From Diploptera punctata (lineage: Eukaryota; Arthropoda; Insecta; Blattodea; Blaberidae): DNA of 64,000 bases. The notes beneath the pieces are model-generated. The model was given only the letters and a program-made list of their open reading frames with translations. It ran no database searches and was not told where the DNA came from. The first letter of the stretch is position 1, and every line of letters starts with the position of its first letter. The position numbers and the translations under genes were made by a program. The stretch is taken from contig JASPKZ010001239.1 of assembly GCA_030220185.1 (NCBI GenBank), positions 186,001 through 250,000 of the forward strand, read 5' to 3'. Shown one piece after another: positions 54,484-64,000 of the stretch.

Positions 54484-54829
54484 GTCCACCGCTGTGGTCT
54501 CGAGGTAGCGTGCTGCCTTATCACGCAGCGGGCCCGGGTTCGATCCCCGGTCGGGGCAGGTTTTCTGGGTGAGGTTTTTATCGGGGTTTTTCCTCACCTG
54601 TAAGACAAATGTCAGAAAAACTCTAAGGCCCAAACGGTCCCCGAAATCATATGGCCATCATCATCCTCCTCCTTATCATTATCATCATCATCCTTCACCG
54701 GTGTGAAAAGCAACGGGAAGCTATCACACCTACAATTCCCTAGTAAAGCTGCAAGCACAGCATGAAAATGCTATGATTGCAGTAAAGGACCTGCCTTCGA
54801 GCAGAATTACTATGGATGGAGATATGAAC
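54484..54829 (+). mobile_element. SINE-1, full-length
   Basis: Perfect 10-bp target duplication agatatgaac (54474-54483 and 54830-54839). A and B boxes intact; 3' hairpin reads CTGCC-TTCG-AGCAG, with one unpaired position. Confidence 0.92.
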
Positions 54830-55071
54830 AAACAGGCGAATGGAGAAGTCTATATGACAGTGAGCTATATGATCTTTATAGAAAACCAGAATTAATAACA
54901 GTTAAGTCACTTAGACAACGATAGGCAGGACATGTGGTAAAAATGGGGAATGGAAGAGGGACATGGACTTTTCTTATATGAAAACTAGAAGGGAAACGTA
55001 CAGTTGATAGACCAAGAATGATGTAGGAGAATAGTATTAACAATGATTTGAGGGAAGTAGATAATACAGGG

Positions 55072-55419
55072 TCCCGCGCCGTAGCCGAGTGGTTAAGGCA
55101 AGAAGCTTTGTCGCAGAGCTACGGGTCTTGCGCTGGTTCGAGTCCCCATGGGGGAAGACATTTTCTCATGGAATTTCGGCCAGTATGCGACCGGTACCAA
55201 CCGACCTTTGTGAGCATTTGGGCAGCTATAATAAATAGCGACTCCAGGTTGAGAAGACCAGCTATAACGGCTGGGGACCCGACATGCTGACTACATGTCA
55301 CCCCTACACTGGCTAGATGATCGTCTACCTCTGTGATTAACAGTGGATGTGAAGCCAGCAGCCGGATGGTGGACCAAGGGCCTTCTAGGCCTGTCGCGCT
55401 GGGAGAAAAAAAAATAGAG
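55072..55419 (+). mobile_element. SINE-4, second 3'-end type
   Basis: 13-bp target duplication with two mismatches (agataatacaggg 55059-55071; agattatacagag 55420-55432). The 3' end is 'aagggccttctaggcctgtc' plus an A run. Confidence 0.88.
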
Positions 55420-55509
55420 AGATTATACAGAGGATGATTGGAAAACATTAGCTAAGGAGGCAGGGGTAGCTTATGTCCGCGCGGCCATGCACCTAAGGGT
55501 TCGATAGCG

Positions 55510-56100
55510 ATTCAATAGATTGTTTGTCCTGATGAGTGAGTGGGTGTCCAATTTTTTATAGCCTTATAAATCTTTCCAGTTTGTTGAAATCTGTGAAAAG
55601 ACTATTTTCTTGTCATACGGAATGTACTCTTTTGTAGTACTTAAAAAGTTGGAAACTTTCTTGTTAAATTTTACGAGTAGGTCTTCCTGGAAAATTTGTT
55701 GTGTGGAATAAAGCGTTACTCTTTATATAACCACAGGTAAAATTTTAGTGTTTTTCTGTACGTAGGGATGGAATGCAACACCCTCTGACTGAAATATCGC
55801 CCCTTTTCTGAAATGCATTCATCACTCCACAACCCCCCTCCACCACTGTTGTAAAGTAAATCGACTTCCAACAGAAAATATTTTCTCCTTCCCACAAGTC
55901 TCTGCTCGTAAATTCACTTCTAGCGGCTTCTTTTACAAATGTGAGTCTTCTTTTTTATATAGTGATGCGTTAGGTCAGTTATTTCCTATCTTCATTATAA
56001 GAGAATAACATCCCTCCAAACTTCTTGTACGTTCCTCAACCTGCTACACGCGACCCACAGTTGTCATTTGAGAATTTTCAATGGATATAACTCAAATGAG
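55510..56100. other. No gene recognised
   Basis: Nothing recognised on either strand. Confidence 0.45.
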
Positions 56101-56101
56101 A

Positions 56102-56388
56102 CAGGCTTACCAGCCGACTGCTGGCCTCACATCCACATGCGTTAATCACAGAGGTAAACAATCATCTAGCAGTGTAGGGGTAACATGTGGTCAGCATGTC
56201 GGGTCTCCCAGCCTTTTATATCTGGTCTTCTCAACCTGGAGTCGCTGCTTATTGTAGCTACCCAAATGCCTGACGATGCCGAGTGGGTACTGGTCCATGA
56301 GAACATTTCTTATCCCATAGGGGCTGGAACCAGCGCAAGCCCCGTAGCTCTGCACCAAAGCTTCTTGCCTTAACAACTCGGCTACTTC
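56102..56388 (-). mobile_element. SINE-4
   Basis: Minus-strand head 'agccgagttgttaaggcaag' and B box region 'ctggttccagcccc'; body with 'atgctgaccacatgttacc'. Part of the middle is deleted. Confidence 0.8.
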
Positions 56389-56417
56389 AATGAATATGCT
56401 TATTATAAAAAAACAGT

Positions 56418-56500
56418 TTCACGGGATAGTGGTCGGAGCTTCTGACTACAGTTCATGGGGTCTCATGTTCGATTCACGGTCAGACCATTTAAATAATCTC
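56418..56500 (+). mobile_element. SINE-3 head fragment
   Basis: tRNA-like head 'gatagtggtcggagcttctg' and B box 'tgttcgattcacgg', matching the head of SINE-3. The rest is missing. Confidence 0.6.
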
Positions 56501-56544
56501 CTGCAGATTTATTATATTAATCAACTTATCACACCATCAAAGAT

Positions 56545-57447
56545 AGATGAACAGACATGCGAATGGAGAAGACTAAATAACAGTGACCTACAAGATCTTT
56601 ATGGAAAACTAGTTGTAATAAGAGCAGTTAAGTCTCGTAGACTGCGATGGGCAGGACTTGTGGCAAAATTGGTAATAAAAGAGGGGCATGGATACTCCTC
56701 GTAGGAAAACCAGAAGGAAATAAACTCCCAGTTGGTAAGACGAAGAATGAGTTGGGAGAATAATATTAACCTTGATTATACAGGGAAAAAAAAAACAGTA
56801 AAAAAGTAGAGAAACGTTTAAAAGTCTACAATTTAACTAAACAATTAATCTGGAATAAAAATATACCCACCAAGAGTAAAATGACAATGTATAAATCGTA
56901 TTTAAAACCAGTTCTATCATATGCAGTTCATACATATACAAAGAAGGACTTGAACTGAATCCAAGCTACAGAAATGAAATTCTTACGTGGAATGGTACAT
57001 AAAACAAGACTAAATAAAATAAGGAATGACACAATCAGGGAGTCATTAGTGTAGAAAAAATAACAACAGACATAGAAGAAGTAGACTAAAATGGTCTGGA
57101 CATGTAATAAGATTGGAAAAGGCAAGACTACCATAAAGACTGTTAAATCTCAAGGCACAAGGAAAACGACCACGAGGTAGACTACGAGAAAGATGGATTA
57201 ACCAAGTGAAGAAAAGTCTACAGGAGAGAGGATATGTCTGGGAAGAACTAAAAAGAAGCAAAGCATGGGAAGAAGAGATGGTTGGAGGTATATTGGAATT
57301 GATCTTCCGAAAGGAGGGCACGATAAGAGGATGACGATGATGGCATTATACAGGGGATGGTTGGAGAATATTAGCTCAGAGTAGGGATATATGGAGAGCT
57401 TACGTCCGCGCTGTCATGAACCTATGGGTTCGATGGCGCCAGTGAGT
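56545..57447 (+). pseudogene. LINE-A relic split by LINE-G
   Basis: Left part (56545-56785) reads 'RLNNSDLQDLYGKLVVI' and 'KSRRLRWAGLV'. Right part (57356-57447) continues 'gttggagaatattagctcag' to the LINE-A end and GTTA tail. Target repeat attatacaggg on both sides of LINE-G. Confidence 0.82.
56786..57344 (+). mobile_element. LINE-G, 5'-truncated RT fragment
   Basis: Perfect 11-bp target duplication attatacaggg (56775-56785 and 57345-57355). Plus-strand reading, broken by stops: 'VYNLTKQLIWNKNIPTKSK', 'KSYLKPVLSYAVHTYTKKD', 'ATEMKFLRGMVHKTRLNKI', 'LKWSGHVIRLEKARLP' and 'RGRLRERWINQVKKSL'. This is the thumb and C-terminal region. It ends GATGACGATGAT. Confidence 0.85.
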
Positions 57448-57545
57448 TAGTTAATTATCATATCGGGGTAACGTAACTCTGCCTTCCAAGCGCAAGAAGT
57501 GGGTTACGATTCCGCCAATGCCAGAAGAGAGGCTTTCATAAAAAT
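57447..57545 (+). mobile_element. SINE-3, 3' fragment
   Basis: 'aactctgccttccaagcgc' and 'gtgggttacgattccgccaa' parallel the SINE-3 3' half in plus orientation. Confidence 0.6.
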
Positions 57546-57559
57546 GTTCTTAAAAAATA

Positions 57560-57940
57560 AGAATAAACTTGTTGTCAACAAGTTTTTATTGTCCGGTCTA
57601 GATAGACCTTCGATAATATTCTCGCCATTGGAATTGAAGGTTGTGGTTCAAATCCAGTTGACTGATGCATTAAATATTTTCCACTACTGGTCATTTTTAC
57701 AATTGTGACCATGATGTGATCATTAGCAAGATACTATAATACATACATCGAAAAGTATTCAACTGTCGATATTGTTTGTTGTAATAGTTTATTGCAACTA
57801 TCTAGCACAGTATTGATTAGTACACATGCGTAGGCCGAACCCTTAAGACAAAAAAAAAGGACAAACGCCTGACGTTCGGATAGGCCTACATAGATACCGT
57901 ATGAGTCTTTACTCCTTCAAAAAGTATTTAAAGGTTAAAA
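57560..57940. other. No gene seen
   Basis: A short frame at 57499-57708 has no motif. Confidence 0.4.
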
Positions 57941-57944
57941 TCAC

Positions 57945-59146
57945 ACATTCTAATGAGTAGCATTAAGAAACTGAGTCTGGAAATAAACATCAATAAGATT
58001 GAATATATATTAACAAATATAAATTCATTACATAATGGAAGTATGTTATGGAGCTGAAACCTGGGTACTAAAAGAAGCAGATAAATTAAGACTATTAACG
58101 TTTGAGAGGAAACTATTTAGAAGAGTGTTAGGTCCAGTAAAGGAAAATGGAATTTGGAGGTTAAGAAGGAATAATGAATTATACCTCAAGAATAATAAAG
58201 AAAATATAGTTAGTTTCATCAAATCCAAAAGATTACAATGGTTTGGACATACTCTAAGAATGCCAAAAGGAAGATTGCCGAATGATATTTTGAATTGGAA
58301 GCCACAGGGAACAAGACCAAGAGGAAGACCGAAAGATCGATGGGAAGATGACGTAATTGAAGATTTAAGAGAGATGGGGATTTTTTATTTGAAATCTACT
58401 GCACAAGGTAGGAAGAAATGGCGTAAACTAGTTGAGAAGGCCAAGACATTCCACTGGAAGTCGTAGAGCCTGACGAAGAAGAAGACGAAGATAATGGAAG
58501 TAGGCAGTTAACAATAAATGTCGGAAATTTTGAGGAAGTGGCTGAATTCAAATACATAGGAACGATAATTACAAATAGGAATGGGGTACAGAAAGAAATT
58601 AAACATATTCTCAATTCTGGAAGTACAGGTATTGTGCATTACAGGGACATCTGTCATCGCAGCATCTCTCAAAGAAACGTTAACTTGAAAGATATAAAAG
58701 TGTTATTCTCCCAGTTATATGGATGCGAAACATGGACTTCAAGGGATGAAAACATTTTATGAGTAATTTGATATGGAAGCTCTTAGGAAACTTTTTGGTC
58801 CAAAGGGAGACGAACAGGCAAGTGAATGGAGAAAATTGAATAATTGTGAGCTACATTATCTTTATGGGAAGCAAGCTCTAACAAGAACAGCTGTCTCGTA
58901 AACTGCGATGAGCAGGGCATGTGGCACGAATGCGGAAAGAAAGAGGGGTATGGAATTTCCTTGTAGAAAACCAGAAGAAAACACTCTAATTAAGCCAATA
59001 ATGAGGTGGGAGAATAACATTAACCAATATTTGAGGGAAGTGAATTACACAGGAAATGATTGAAACATATTAGCTTAGGGTAGGGATATTGGAGAGCTTA
59101 TATCCGTGTGTCCATGAACATGTGGGTTCGATAGTCCCAGTGCGTC
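57945..59146 (+). pseudogene. LINE-A relic split by LINE-H
   Basis: Left part (57945-58043) encodes the thumb 'LSLEININ' region. Right part (58491-59146) continues 'NFEEVAEFKYIGTIITNRNG' and runs to a diverged LINE-A 3' end near 'gaacatgtgggttcgatag'. Many stops. Confidence 0.82.
58044..58490 (+). mobile_element. LINE-H, 5'-truncated RT fragment with intact C-terminal frame
   Basis: Perfect 12-bp target duplication ataatggaagta (58032-58043 and 58491-58502). The frame to 58466 reads 'YGAETWVLKEADKLRLL', 'FERKLFRRVLGPVKENGIW', 'LQWFGHTLRMPKGRLP' and 'RGRPKDRWEDDVIEDLRE', a full LINE C-terminal region of about 140 codons without interruption. The first Met lies in target-derived sequence, so it is not a native start. 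It ends in a GAAGAA tail. Palm and endonuclease are absent. Confidence 0.88.
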
Positions 59147-59294
59147 AATTATACACATAATTATAATTTTTTAGATCATTATTTAATAACGTAATACAAT
59201 CTACCGGCATGAAACGATGTTGTAAATAGTAAATACATAGTGTTATACTTATCTTATTTCTTTAATCTCTCAGGTCATTATCGAAACAATTCAA

Positions 59295-59525
59295 ATCTGA
59301 ACGTGAAAGGGTCGACATATTTTGTTCAGAGGCCCCTTATTTCAGGCTTGAGGTTCTTTTGCGTGCCATAAATCTACGACACGGTTCCTACCACTGTATT
59401 TCCCTTCTGAAGGAAGTCATGGTCAGAATTTTACGCTCTTAAAATCCATCAACCTCGTCCGGGTTTGAACCGGTGAAACTCAGAATTAGAGGCAAACATA
59501 GTAACAACTAGTCCACCGGGCCGAC
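59295..59525 (-). mobile_element. SINE-5, diverged
   Basis: Minus-strand head 'cggtggactagttgttacta' and B box 'ccggttcaaacccgg'. The body is altered compared with the 18777 copy. Confidence 0.7.
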
Positions 59526-59631
59526 ATACAATAAATATTTTAACTTAGGACCAGTAGGTAGCGCTAAAATTCATATAGACTATCCATTTAATTAGATAAA
59601 ATTATTGAAAATGAAGATTTGAAACGTATTG

Positions 59632-59634
<3 letters not shown>

Positions 59635-59687
<53 letters not shown>
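59635..59687. repeat. (ATT)n microsatellite
   Basis: Perfect run of ATT units. Confidence 0.95.
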
Positions 59688-59767
59688 GCTTATCGAGTTG
59701 CCAAAGGAGATGTTAATGCGATTTTATTATCATTATATAATTTGTATGTCTAAAAATTAATAGCATA

Positions 59768-60283
59768 TTACAATGCGAGGTTGGGAAGTGGTTTTTACAG
59801 AAGTGAGGTTTTTAATTTCTGAGATTCTGTAAAATACTTCACAAACGTGCGTTGTACATTATTTTTTGCGCGATGGTGTTTTCAAAATAATAAATAATAG
59901 TAAAATAACATTTTTGTGGTCAATATTTATACGGTAAATGCCAAAATAATTTAGTTGAGTCTACAGCAGGCCATGATACCAATCAGACATAAAATGGCGG
60001 CAAGTACGAATTAATTGTTTTATATTGTTTCAAATAAAGTTCAGTGACTTGTTTTGTATAATGTATATTAACACTACCTTTTGGATATTTTTTGTATAGA
60101 TTATACATTGTACGCAGTGTACATAAAGGACGGTGGTTTTACTTCCCGCACGAGGTAGATAATATGCAATATTACAGTAGTTATTTAGGTTGGTATCTCC
60201 GAAATTTAAGAAATTCAACTTTCAATCATGGTCGGCATTGCTATAAGTACGACAAAAAGCACTATCGCGCAAAAACATATTTT
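59768..60283 (-). repeat. Repeat Y, copy III (inverted)
   Basis: Longest uninterrupted copy. On the minus strand it starts 'tttttgcgcgatagtgct' and ends 'ccacttcccaacctcgcatt'. Two blocks of the unit absent from copy II are kept here and in copy I. Confidence 0.75.
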
Positions 60284-60579
60284 TTGTCATATTACACAAT
60301 ATTCTCAACTTTATTTTTATGCAGGTCTAAAGTTAATTACACTGCTCAAAACAATTAGAGGAACACTATGAAATATGCAAATATTTTTTCATTGGATAAA
60401 GGTACAAACATGAAATTAATAAAGTACATTATTTGTGGTTATTTATTTATTTATTATTTATTGCTAATGTCAGTAAAAACAAATGAATAACGCTGACAAT
60501 TAACTTTTCAAATAATTCCGCTATGTAAGCAATTGAATCTTCTGCTTATTTTTCAAAGTTAAACACTCGTTATATAGAG

Positions 60580-61597
60580 TTAGTATCGTGTATGGCCTCC
60601 ACGACATTCGATGACACTTTGGCACCTTCGTGGTATGCTCCCAATAAGATTCTGGATTTCCTCTTGCGGGATATTCTCCCATTCCTCCTTCAGAGCATCT
60701 CCAAGTTGCTGCAGAGTTTGTGGAGCTTGATGTCGGTTCCTGACCTTCCTGTCTAGAAGATCCCACAAGTGTTCAATAGGGTTGAGGTCTGGGCTGACCG
60801 CTGGCCACTCCATTACCTCAATTTCATTCCTCCTCAGGAAATCACTGGTGACAGCCGCTGAATGTGCCCTGGCATTATCCTGCATAAACAGAAATCCAGG
60901 GCCTACTCCAATGGCAGCAGGTACTATATGCTCTTCCAGAACGTGCTCGATATACCGGACAGCATTCAGTCGCTGGGGAACAAGTTCAAGGTCCGTACGA
61001 TTGTTGTACATAACTCCGGCCCACACCATTATGGAACCTCCTCCGAATCTATCAATTTCCTGTACAGCCTCTGCAGAAAATCTTTCTCCTAGCCGTCCCC
61101 ACACCCTCAATCGACCATCACAACGTGTAAGACGATACCTGGATTCGTCCGAGAAGAGCACAGACTCCCACTGGTTCAGGTTCCAATCACCATGGTTTTC
61201 AGCATACGTACGTCTTGCTGCCTTATGCCCATTTTTAAGCATGGTTTTTAACGGGCCTTTTTGGACGAATATTCTCTTTCCTTAATCTGTTCCTTATGGT
61301 TTGGTCTGAAACCCGGATTCCGGAAGCCATATGAAGGTCATTCTGCAGGTCTTTTGCAGTTTTTATACGCTGTCGAAGAGCAGAAAGAACAACGTATCTG
61401 TCATCCTGGGGGCTTGTTTTAAATTTATGGCCCTGGCCACGTCTTCTACAATACTGACCTGTCTCTCTGTGCCTGTTGCGTAACCTGGACACCACGGAAG
61501 GAGAAACCCCAAGCTCTCTAGCCACTTGTCGCAGATATTGACCTTGTCGTAAAAGATGTAGAGCATGATACACTTCAAACTCATTTAAATGCCTCAT
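60580..61597 (-). pseudogene. Tc1 transposase (DD34E), one frameshift
   Basis: The start was chosen at 'MRHLNEFEVYHALHLLRQG' (61597). The paired-like DNA-binding domain follows: 'VARELGVSPSVVSRLRNRH', the AT-hook-like 'RRRGQGHKF', and 'GIRVSDQTIRNRLRKENI'. A one-base shift near 61240 moves the reading to a second frame (61242-60580), which holds the full catalytic domain: first Asp 'SVLFSDESRYRL', second 'FMQDNARAHSA', and Glu in 'SPDLNPIEHLWD', with 34 residues between the last two. It ends 'CRGGHTRY', a typical Tc1 C-terminus. Apart from the shift all catalytic residues are present. Confidence 0.93.
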
Positions 61598-61782
61598 TTT
61601 GTCAGAGACTTCAATAAACAAGACAATAATCAACATTCGTCACTATAGCAAACATCAGGAAGCTTACCAATTAGGAGTGGCCAGTGCCTTCCAAAATAAA
61701 AAAAAATCTCTATATTTGTTATTTGAGGTAATTTCTCTGTATTTAGGATATGGATCTTTAAAATTTGTATCAATGATAAAAT

Positions 61783-62482
61783 CTTCTTCTTCTTCTTCCT
61801 TCCAAGTATTAGGCCAAGGCCTGTTACGATCCTATAGAAAATTTTCCCTCCAGCGTTTCATAGGACGGCCCAGTGATCTTCGTCCTCTTGGTATATAATT
61901 ATAAACAGCTTTGGGGATCCGATTTGAACTCATTCTTTCAAGATGGTGTTTCCAATTTAGTTGGTACTGTTTAATATATTCCAAAATTGGCGTAGTCTTC
62001 AATTCTTTTAAGATATCGATGTTCCTTTTCCGATCCCATCTGGTGTAACCCGCTGTTCTGCGCATGATCTCATTTCACAAGCCGTTATTCTGCTTTCATG
62101 TTGTTTTTTTATGTCCATGCTTCACTACCATAGGTAAACACTGGTCTAGCCAAAGTGTTATATAAACGTAATCTGGTGTTTTTTTGTACAAGGGATGGTT
62201 TCATAACTTGATTAATAATTCCTAAACTTTTATTATAACTAGTAACTTTTTCAGGGATATCCTTTTCATCCCAGATAGAGAGATAATATCCAAGATATTT
62301 AAATTGATTAGATCTCTAAAATGTTATTCTGGAGACAGATTTTACTTTGTATGGGGTCCTTCCCATGAAATGCCATAATTTTAGTTTTGTTAATTGATAT
62401 TTACATATTAAATTTGGCACCTATTTTTTGTAAATTATAAATTGATCGTTGAAAATCATTTTCGGAAAGTGCCAGAAGAGCA
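61783..62482 (-). mobile_element. LINE-D, 5'-truncated 700-bp copy inside Tc1
   Basis: 11-bp target duplication aatgataaaat (61772-61782 and 62483-62493). The minus-strand C-terminal frame (62065-61832) is almost identical to the copy at 15690-15932. Further 5' are pieces of the RT thumb ('RLYNTLARPVFTYGSEAWT') with breaks. Ends with AGGC-CTTG-GCCT and a GAAGAA tail. Confidence 0.9.
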
Positions 62483-62604
62483 AATGATAAAATTAATAAT
62501 TCAATTTACATATTGTCCATCTTTCAGCATCACAGCTTTAAAAAACAATTACTTATTCAATTTATTACAAGTGTTCCTCTAATTGTTTTGAGCAGTGTAT
62601 TTGT

Positions 62605-63105
62605 GTATTGCACGAATCGCAATATCAAAATTAAATCTTGAATAAACGTTATAACTTAATTTTCTGTATTTTTTCAACAAATCATTCATTCAATTCTTGT
62701 GCGTTGAAACTTAGAGCAAAAAATAAATCCATGCTACGACAGCTGCAGTGAAACGATTTATGTCACTGACTAGCAGAAGACATGGAAAGGAATCACCGTG
62801 GTTAGCGCAACGCAATCACTCAGCCTTAGTTTAGGCCTACAGTTTCTTAACCGGATTTCCAGTAACTATAGTTCAGTTCTGGCTTCTGTAGCCCCATTTG
62901 AGGGGTCTATGCTATATGGTGCGGTAAGAGGGGAGGACGAGTTGCAGGTACTGCCAGCGACTACACTCAGTGTTGAAAACATAATGTTGAATTCTTTTAC
63001 CTACTAGTTCTGTGTTAGTGAATACTTACGTTTTCTCATATGTTGGGAGTGTTCATTATAGATTAGTGTTGTTTTTATAACAACTTATTTTATTATTAAT
63101 ATTAT
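62605..63105. other. No gene recognised
   Basis: A 69-codon frame (62798-63007) has no known motif. Confidence 0.4.
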
Positions 63106-63111
63106 TATTAA

Positions 63112-63469
63112 GTCCACCGCTGTAGTCTCGAGCTAGCGTGCTGCCTTGTCACGCAGCGGGCCCGGGTTCGATCCCCGGTCGGGGCAGTTTTTCTGGGTGA
63201 GATTTTTATCGGGGTTTTTCCTCACCTGTAAGACAAATGTCAGGAAAACTTTAAGGCCCAAACGGTCCCCGAAATCATATGGCCATCACCATCATCCTCA
63301 TCATCACCCTTATCATCATCATCATCATCATCATCATCCTTCACCGGTGTGGAAAGCAACGGGAAGCTACCACACCTACAATTCCCTAGTAAAGCTGCAA
63401 GCATAGCATGAAAATGCTATGATTGCAGTGAAGGACCTGCCTTCGGGCAGAATTACTATGGATGGATGG
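63112..63469 (+). mobile_element. SINE-1, full-length, best preserved
   Basis: Perfect 11-bp target duplication attattattaa (63101-63111 and 63470-63480). It has the complete head, B box 'gggttcgatccccgg', a long ATC tract, the CATAGCAT hairpin, 3' hairpin CTGCC-TTCG-GGCAG and GGATGGATGGA. Confidence 0.95.
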
Positions 63470-63654
63470 ATTATTATTAACATTTTTTTGCATGGCTACT
63501 ACTTCCCTCCCCCACTCGCCTATGTTAGCTCCTGCCACATGCTTAGGATTCACCAAGACGGCTAAACTTAACAGAACTGGACTATACGTACAGTAGCCTA
63601 TGAAAGTTAGTGGATCCTATTGCATACCCTATATCTGGGGAAAAACTTTATATT

Positions 63655-63722
63655 TCTATAGCCGGGATTCGAATCCAGTACCCCTAGGACGGTAGTCAGT
63701 CATGCTGTTGCATCATTAGAGG
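63655..63722 (-). other. tRNA-like sequence (SINE head)
   Basis: Minus strand has a B box in 'tggattcgaatcccgg' preceded by D-arm-like sequence. No body recognised. Confidence 0.4.
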
Positions 63723-63752
63723 CCATAGAATTAATGTAGTATAAAATATAGT

Positions 63753-64000
63753 ATCGGCCGCGGTAGACTAGTGGTTATGCTCCTTGCCTCTAGTCCCGAG
63801 GGTCGCGGGTTCAAACCCGGCCGGGGTCGATGGATTTTTTAGGTCGGAAAAATCCAAGGAGCAAGTCATCCGGGATGGACTTTAAGCCGTGTCTGAAGAT
63901 TTTCAGGCTCGTAAAAAATCCTTAAGCGTGAATGAAAAGGCCTATAAGCAAAATTTACCGAATTTTCCCGTCCTAGTACTACCTTGGTTTCCTAGATTCA
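63753..64000 (+). mobile_element. SINE-5, running off the window end
   Basis: Head 'ccgcggtagactagtggtta' and B box 'cgggttcaaacccgg', then 'gaagattttcaggctcg' and 'tcctagtactaccttgg'. The remaining 3' part would lie beyond the window. Confidence 0.85.

Larger units (their letters stand above)
52872..55505 (+). pseudogene. LINE-A relic broken by five later insertions
   Basis: LINE-A pieces appear at 52872-52920 ('cgtcccaacttctctc'), 54344-54483, 54830-55071 and 55420-55505, in consistent order and orientation, ending at 'gcggccatgcacctaaggg'. Between them sit a Tc1/mariner-type element, SINE-3 with SINE-4 inside it, SINE-1 and another SINE-4. The RT frame is destroyed. Confidence 0.82.
60340..62597 (-). 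mobile_element. Tc1 element with nested LINE-D
   Basis: 28-bp inverted ends, cactgctcaaaacaattaga and its complement, are perfect. TA flanks both (60338-60339 and 62598-62599). Without the nested LINE-D (about 700 bp plus target repeat) the element would be about 1.55 kb, the usual Tc1 size. Good preservation points to a fairly recent insertion. Confidence 0.94.

Overview
All coordinates, family names and repeat boundaries here were read by eye. LINE-A to LINE-J, SINE-1 to SINE-7 and repeats X and Y are labels used only in this answer. The window looks like intergenic or intronic DNA from a large, AT-rich insect genome. The best guess is a cockroach or termite (Blattodea), because the mix of RTE-like LINEs, several tRNA-derived SINE families and Tc1/mariner elements resembles Periplaneta-type genomes; this is inference. 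No complete host gene is visible. The only candidate host coding piece is a possible terminal exon at 44401-44698 (minus strand). A short stretch at about 50270-50412 reads as mitochondrial ND5 and is probably a nuclear mitochondrial insertion.

Nearly everything recognisable is mobile DNA, much of it nested. LINE-A is an RTE-like family with an endonuclease-reverse transcriptase and a 3' tail of GTTA/GTAA repeats. It has a nearly full-length copy at 32481-35647 (minus), a 2.8-kb copy at 19638-22407 (plus) and many 3' relics. LINE-B to LINE-J are mostly 5'-truncated C-terminal pieces of other families, several with clear target-site duplications. Seven tRNA-derived SINE families are present; SINE-1 has six long copies plus two fragments and SINE-4 is about as frequent. 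DNA transposons include a mariner (9069-10369), a Tc1 with DD34E (60340-62597), a second Tc1/mariner type with long inverted repeats (39232-40575 and four damaged relatives), a piggyBac-like MITE flanked by TTAA (11483-11702), and three palindromic or inverted-repeat units.

Layout: 1-5.7 kb is a LINE/SINE cluster; 5.7-9 kb is AT-rich with one deleted transposon; 9-19.3 kb has mariner, MITEs, a 290-bp palindrome and SINEs; 19.3-24.5 kb has LINE-A inside repeat X, then LINE-E; 24.5-31.3 kb is sparse; 31.6-42.5 kb is the LINE-A/LINE-I block and two Tc1/mariner elements; 43.9-48.7 kb is SINE-3, the putative exon, LINE-F, SINE-6 and a damaged transposon; 48.7-52.4 kb holds a minisatellite, the ND5 piece and the inverted partner of repeat X; 52.9-55.5 kb is the deepest nest; 55.5-64 kb holds more LINE-A relics, the Tc1 and terminal SINEs.

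The most informative signals concern LINE-SINE partnership. SINE-1 and LINE-B share their 3' ends, including a small hairpin with a compensatory base-pair change and a similar tetranucleotide tail. Several other LINEs carry a covarying hairpin just before their simple-repeat tails.
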